Position numbers and translations under genes: made by a program. Shown in pieces: positions 13,866-16,678 of a DNA stretch of 16,678 bases. Position 1 is the stretch's first letter, and every line of letters starts with the position of its first letter. This DNA is from O2-02-FULL-42-9 sp038043025 (GTDB lineage: Bacteria; Pseudomonadota; Gammaproteobacteria; UBA12402): assembly GCA_038043025.1 (NCBI GenBank), contig JBBTCW010000066.1:1-16678 (forward strand), read 5' to 3'. The notes beneath the pieces are model-generated. The model was not told the DNA's origin, did no database searches, and saw nothing but the letters and a program-made list of their open reading frames with translations.

Positions 13866-14355
13866 AGAAGTAGTCAGTCAACTACAACTGCAAAAACATC
13901 CCGAGGGCGGCTATTATAAAGAACTCTATCGTTCTGCTGAACTTGCAAAACCACCGGCGCGATTTAATGCAAAAACACGTGCATGGGCAACGGGCATTTA
14001 TTATTTTCTTGAGTCAAATGATTTCGGTACCTTTCATCGCGTCAAATCGGATGAAACCTGGTTTTTTCATGCTGGCGGTACGTTATCCATTCATGTCATA
14101 TATCCTGACGGCACTCTACTCACGCACAAACTCGGCAATCAAATAAAAAACAAAAACACACAATTTCAAATAACATTGCCGGCCAATGTATGGTTTGCTG
14201 AAACTGTCGATGAACCCGACTCCTATGTTTTAGCCAGCTGCTATGTGTCGCCCGGTTTTGACTATGCAGATCTTGAATTAGCCAATAGAAAAAAATTAAT
14301 AGCAGAATACCCAGCACATAAAGAATTGATTACGAAATTGACACGCATCACTTAG
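13858..14355 (+). CDS. DUF985 (Cupin_5) family protein
   Basis: This 165-residue cytosolic beta-barrel protein matches the DUF985 cupin family. HPEGGYYKELYRS (14-26) and FHRVKSDETWFFHAGG (59-74) carry the conserved metal-type histidines and glutamate, and CYVSPGFDYADLEL (128-141) is the late conserved block. The length is normal for the family. The family includes yeast YML079w; its reaction is not established, though sugar or nucleotide-sugar binding has been suggested by structure. AGGAG lies rather far (about 14 bases) from the ATG, and the start lies inside the end of rpe, so coupling to rpe is likely. The gene ends 12 bases from the convergent SDR gene. Confidence 0.85.
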   Translation: MIKEVVSQLQLQKHPEGGYYKELYRSAELAKPPARFNAKTRAWATGIYYFLESNDFGTFHRVKSDETWFFHAGGTLSIHVIYPDGTLLTHKLGNQIKNKNTQFQITLPANVWFAETVDEPDSYVLASCYVSPGFDYADLELANRKKLIAEYPAHKELITKLTRIT

Positions 14356-14367
14356 TTGTTATGTATC

Positions 14368-15120
14368 TCATATTGCAGTAAGACCACCATCCACTACGTA
14401 TGTAGCCCCGGTGATATAAGAAGCTAAATCCGACAATAAAAAACAAATTAAATTTGCGACCTCTTCTGGTTTGCCGAATTTTTTTAGAGGAATATTATTT
14501 ACCACTTGCTCCGATAGTGCTTGTACAGATAAATTTCGTTGTTTTGCGCGATACAGTAATACTCGACGAGAAAATTCAGTATCAATAACCCCGGGACAAA
14601 CTGCGTTAACTCGGATATTGTAATCTGCATAGTCAATCGCAGTGCTTTTTGCCAGTTGAGCAATGGCTGCTTTGGTTGCACCATATATTGCGTTTTCTTT
14701 CTTAGCAATAAAAGCCTGGTCGGAGCTCATTAAAACAATAGCGCCTTTTTTTTGAGTTTTCATAAAAGGCAATATTGCTTTTAACGAATAAACCGCTCCT
14801 TTTAAATTAACATCGATAACCTCATTCACATGTTCAAGAGTTGCATCTTCTATATTAAAGGGACTATGAATGCCGGCGTTCAAAAAAAGATGGTCAAGAT
14901 GATTATATTTTTTATATAGTTGAGATATCACGGCAGTTAATAATGCATGGTTTGCTACATTACTTTGAAAAAAATCCGCTCTATTTAACCCTGTTGAAGG
15001 TGGTTTGCTATCAATAATAACCGCGGTGCCATTGCAGCGTAAAATTAAATCCGCTGTTGAGGCGCCGATGCCCGATGAACCACCAATAATCACCGTCACT
15101 GTATTAGAAAAATCTATCAT
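14368..15120 (-). CDS. Short-chain dehydrogenase/reductase (SDR)
   Basis: This 250-residue Rossmann-fold oxidoreductase has the classical SDR pattern. The cofactor loop is GGSSGIG (13-19), with Gly in place of the usual first Thr. NAG is at 81-83, N105 in VNLKGAVYS, and the catalytic S133, Y146 and K150 sit in MSSDQAF and YGATK. PGVIDTEF (176-183) and the terminal GATYVVDGGLTA complete the family. The acidic D37 at the end of the second strand (IIDSK) favours NAD(H) over NADP(H). The substrate is unknown; 3-oxoacyl or polyol/sugar reductases are typical. GAGAGG lies about 9 bases before the ATG. It is the last gene of the rpiA operon, 12 bases after the nucleosidase-like gene. Confidence 0.88.
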   Translation of the reverse strand: MIDFSNTVTVIIGGSSGIGASTADLILRCNGTAVIIDSKPPSTGLNRADFFQSNVANHALLTAVISQLYKKYNHLDHLFLNAGIHSPFNIEDATLEHVNEVIDVNLKGAVYSLKAILPFMKTQKKGAIVLMSSDQAFIAKKENAIYGATKAAIAQLAKSTAIDYADYNIRVNAVCPGVIDTEFSRRVLLYRAKQRNLSVQALSEQVVNNIPLKKFGKPEEVANLICFLLSDLASYITGATYVVDGGLTAI

Positions 15121-15132
15121 TTTTATAGCCTC

Positions 15133-15852
15133 TCATTTGCCTAACAATAAAATAAGCCCCTGCGCCTTTTTTATCAACTGTTCTACAGCTAAATGAAAAT
15201 TTTGATCAAACTGTTCGTGTGAAGATTGCTTAATATCTACCAAATCGGTAATGGACTTTAAAATAATAATAGGTATGTTTTTTAATTCGGTTACTTCAGC
15301 AATCGCTGCCGCTTCCATATCTTTTGCGACCGCCTGATTCTTTTCCATCTGCTTCGCATCTGCATCAATCAATAACATACGATTACCTGAAGAGACGATA
15401 CCTTTTTTAAGTGCCAGAGCAGTAACCCATTTCTCATCAAAACACACAGGATAATCGCCAACAGAATATTTTTTAAAAGCATCGCGGATGGGATGAAACT
15501 CACGATCATGATAAGTGGCTTTATCTGCCAGATAAACATCTCCGATTTTCGCACCTTTTGATTGAAATCCGCCAGCGGTGCCCATATTAATCATTAAGTC
15601 CGGCTGCAATAACTCTATTGCTGCCCACGCAACAAGCGCAGCCATTTGCGAACCCACACGCGACACATCGTATCGATGACATTTCTTAGGAATAACTAAA
15701 TATAATATGTTCTGATCTACAGTTGTTTTATATAAATCAAAAAGTACGCTGTCATGCGCGAACTGCTCTTGTGTGAAATTAAAAATTTCCCTCAATGGCC
15801 TTGCTTCATCAAACATCGCCATTTGAATGAGGATTCGTTTTGGTTTATTCAT
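15133..15852 (-). CDS. MTA/SAH nucleosidase-like protein (PNP/UDP phosphorylase fold)
   Basis: This 239-residue protein fits the 5'-methylthioadenosine/S-adenosylhomocysteine nucleosidase branch of the purine nucleoside phosphorylase superfamily. E16 in MAMFDEARPL corresponds to the catalytic Glu of Pfs, and INMGTAGGF (88-96) is the glycine-rich loop. KDMEAAAIAEV (177-187) gives the ribose-binding Met-Glu, and ITDLVD (201-206) holds the D203 that protonates adenine N7. The expected reaction is hydrolysis of MTA or SAH to adenine and a thioribose. The central region is divergent from E. coli Pfs and somewhat plant-MTN-like, so another nucleoside is possible. There is no clear ribosome binding site; the ATG lies 5 bases after the rpiA stop, suggesting reinitiation. 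Confidence 0.8.
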   Translation of the reverse strand: MNKPKRILIQMAMFDEARPLREIFNFTQEQFAHDSVLFDLYKTTVDQNILYLVIPKKCHRYDVSRVGSQMAALVAWAAIELLQPDLMINMGTAGGFQSKGAKIGDVYLADKATYHDREFHPIRDAFKKYSVGDYPVCFDEKWVTALALKKGIVSSGNRMLLIDADAKQMEKNQAVAKDMEAAAIAEVTELKNIPIIILKSITDLVDIKQSSHEQFDQNFHLAVEQLIKKAQGLILLLGK

Positions 15853-15857
15853 GCAAG

Positions 15858-16520
15858 TTATGCTTTAGAATATTTTTTCACGCCGCCCTCGGTTCCCAGT
15901 AACAAAACATCCGCTTTATTTTTAGCAAAAATACCATTGGTTACGACACCGGCGATGTTGTTGATCGTTTCTTCTAATTTTAAAGGTTCGAGGATTTCTA
16001 ATCCGTGTACATCTAAAATAATATTGCCATAATCACTGACAAATCCTTCGCGATAAACCGGTCGGCCGCCGAGCTTTACTAACTCACGCGCCACATAACT
16101 TCTTGCCATCGGAATCACTTCAACCGCAACAGGAAATTGCCCCAATAAATCCACTTTTTTGGATTGATCAGCAATGCAAATAAATTTTTTCGATACCGAA
16201 GCAACAATCTTCTCGCCGGTCAAGGCACCACCGCCACCTTTGATCATTTGCAGATGCGCGTTGATTTCATCTGCGCCATCGACATAAATTGGGATATCAT
16301 CCGCCGCATTTAAGGGAATCACAGTAATACCGATTTTTTTTAAACGCTTTTCACTGGCCATGGAACTGACTACGGCACCCTTAATGGAATCTTTTAATGT
16401 CGCCAATGCGTCGATAAAATAATTAACCGTTGATCCCGTGCCGACACCAATAATGCTATTTTCAGGCACGTACGCTAATGCAGCAACTGCCGCGATTTTT
16501 TTTAAATTATCTTGTGACAT
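15858..16520 (-). CDS. rpiA: Ribose-5-phosphate isomerase A
   Basis: This 220-residue enzyme interconverts ribose 5-phosphate and ribulose 5-phosphate. Key residues fall at the same numbers as in E. coli RpiA: D81 and D84 in YVDGADEI, K94 in MIKGGGG and E103 in TGEK. The phosphate-binding GVGTGSTVNYFIDAL (25-39) is intact. AAGAGA lies about 8 bases before the ATG. It heads the minus-strand operon rpiA - nucleosidase-like - SDR. The partner enzyme rpe lies 2 kb away in the facing operon. The putative promoter is recorded separately. Confidence 0.95.
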   Translation of the reverse strand: MSQDNLKKIAAVAALAYVPENSIIGVGTGSTVNYFIDALATLKDSIKGAVVSSMASEKRLKKIGITVIPLNAADDIPIYVDGADEINAHLQMIKGGGGALTGEKIVASVSKKFICIADQSKKVDLLGQFPVAVEVIPMARSYVARELVKLGGRPVYREGFVSDYGNIILDVHGLEILEPLKLEETINNIAGVVTNGIFAKNKADVLLLGTEGGVKKYSKA

Positions 16521-16553
16521 AATATGTCTCTTGGATAAACAAATGAGGTCATC

Positions 16554-16582
16554 ATCTTAGTATGACTGGATCCCGCGGTCAA
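16554..16582 (-). promoter_or_regulatory. Putative rpiA promoter with -35 box inside a hairpin repeat
   Basis: On the minus strand TTGACC (16577-16582) is followed by exactly 17 bases and TAAGAT (16554-16559). The -35 matches consensus at five of six positions and the -10 at four. The -35 overlaps the loop and right arm of the hairpin repeat at 16566-16591. Confidence 0.4.
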
Positions 16583-16591
16583 GCCGCGGGA
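16566..16591. repeat. Second copy of the CCCGCGG hairpin repeat
   Basis: All 26 bases are identical to 8287-8312. TCCCGCGG (16571-16578) pairs with CCGCGGGA (16584-16591) around a TCAAG loop. Confidence 0.75.
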
Positions 16592-16678
16592 GAACAAGTC
16601 GGTCTAAGTTCAGGGGTACAAGTATGTCTCACCTCAGAGGACGCAACACGTCCATCTGATTCTAAATAATTCATCATT
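16579..16678 (-). CDS. Possible 3' end of a protein gene cut by the window edge
   Basis: The minus-strand frame is open from the right edge, reading MNYLESDGRVASSEV and then RHTCTPELRPTCSPAA, to a TGA (16579-16581) that lies inside the hairpin repeat. The last few residues (SPAA) and the stop are supplied by the repeat. It could be the tail of a gene extending beyond the window or just an open 32-codon frame. I recognise no family. Confidence 0.2.
   Translation of the reverse strand, partial: MMNYLESDGRVASSEVRHTCTPELRPTCSPAA

Overview
The window looks like the chromosome of a low-GC gammaproteobacterium, probably a Legionellales/Coxiellaceae-type, host-associated lineage. This is an inference from the gene set and protein resemblances: a Kdo transferase (WaaA) for Gram-negative lipopolysaccharide, E. 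coli-like RpiA and Rpe, a YhgN-type MarC protein, a Legionella-like class D beta-lactamase, a protein of the UbiA fold, and many small palindromic intergenic repeats. No rRNA, tRNA, insertion sequence, integrase or CRISPR array is visible.

Left part (1-6820), all genes on the minus strand. A small secreted protein is followed by an intergenic stretch holding a large palindromic repeat and a set of 33-base periodic repeats. Next comes a toxin-antitoxin pair: an XRE-HTH plus Panacea (DUF4065) antitoxin that overlaps a RelE/ParE-type toxin gene by 11 bases. Its near-consensus promoter has the -10 box buried in a palindromic operator. Upstream is a large COG1112-type SF1 helicase, apparently cotranscribed behind a class D beta-lactamase and a nitrilase-family amidohydrolase. 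A short decayed coding fragment may lie between the helicase and the toxin-antitoxin promoter. A toxin-antitoxin pair beside a COG1112 helicase resembles a small defence-type accessory cluster, but that is inference.

Middle part (6892-9851). An MFS transporter runs divergently from the nitrilase gene. It is followed by a mosaic of hairpin repeats, a lysine/glutamate/glutamine-rich coiled-coil protein of unknown function, and a YhgN/MarC membrane protein.

Right part (9911-16678). waaA heads a minus-strand operon with an EamA/DMT transporter and a protein of the UbiA prenyltransferase fold. The aspartate-rich catalytic motifs of the last are largely lost, and it is coupled to the transporter by an ATGA overlap. 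Divergent from waaA, across a 57-base minisatellite, lie rpe and a DUF985 cupin gene. Convergent with these is the operon rpiA - MTA/SAH-nucleosidase-like gene - SDR oxidoreductase. Both interconverting enzymes of the non-oxidative pentose phosphate pathway, ribose-5-phosphate isomerase and ribulose-5-phosphate epimerase, therefore sit in facing operons. The putative rpiA promoter takes its -35 box from a copy of the hairpin repeat also found downstream of the MFS gene.

The least ordinary signals are the degenerate UbiA-fold protein in the waaA operon, the Panacea toxin-antitoxin unit with its operator and helicase neighbour, the beta-lactamase-helicase gene pair, and the repeat families.
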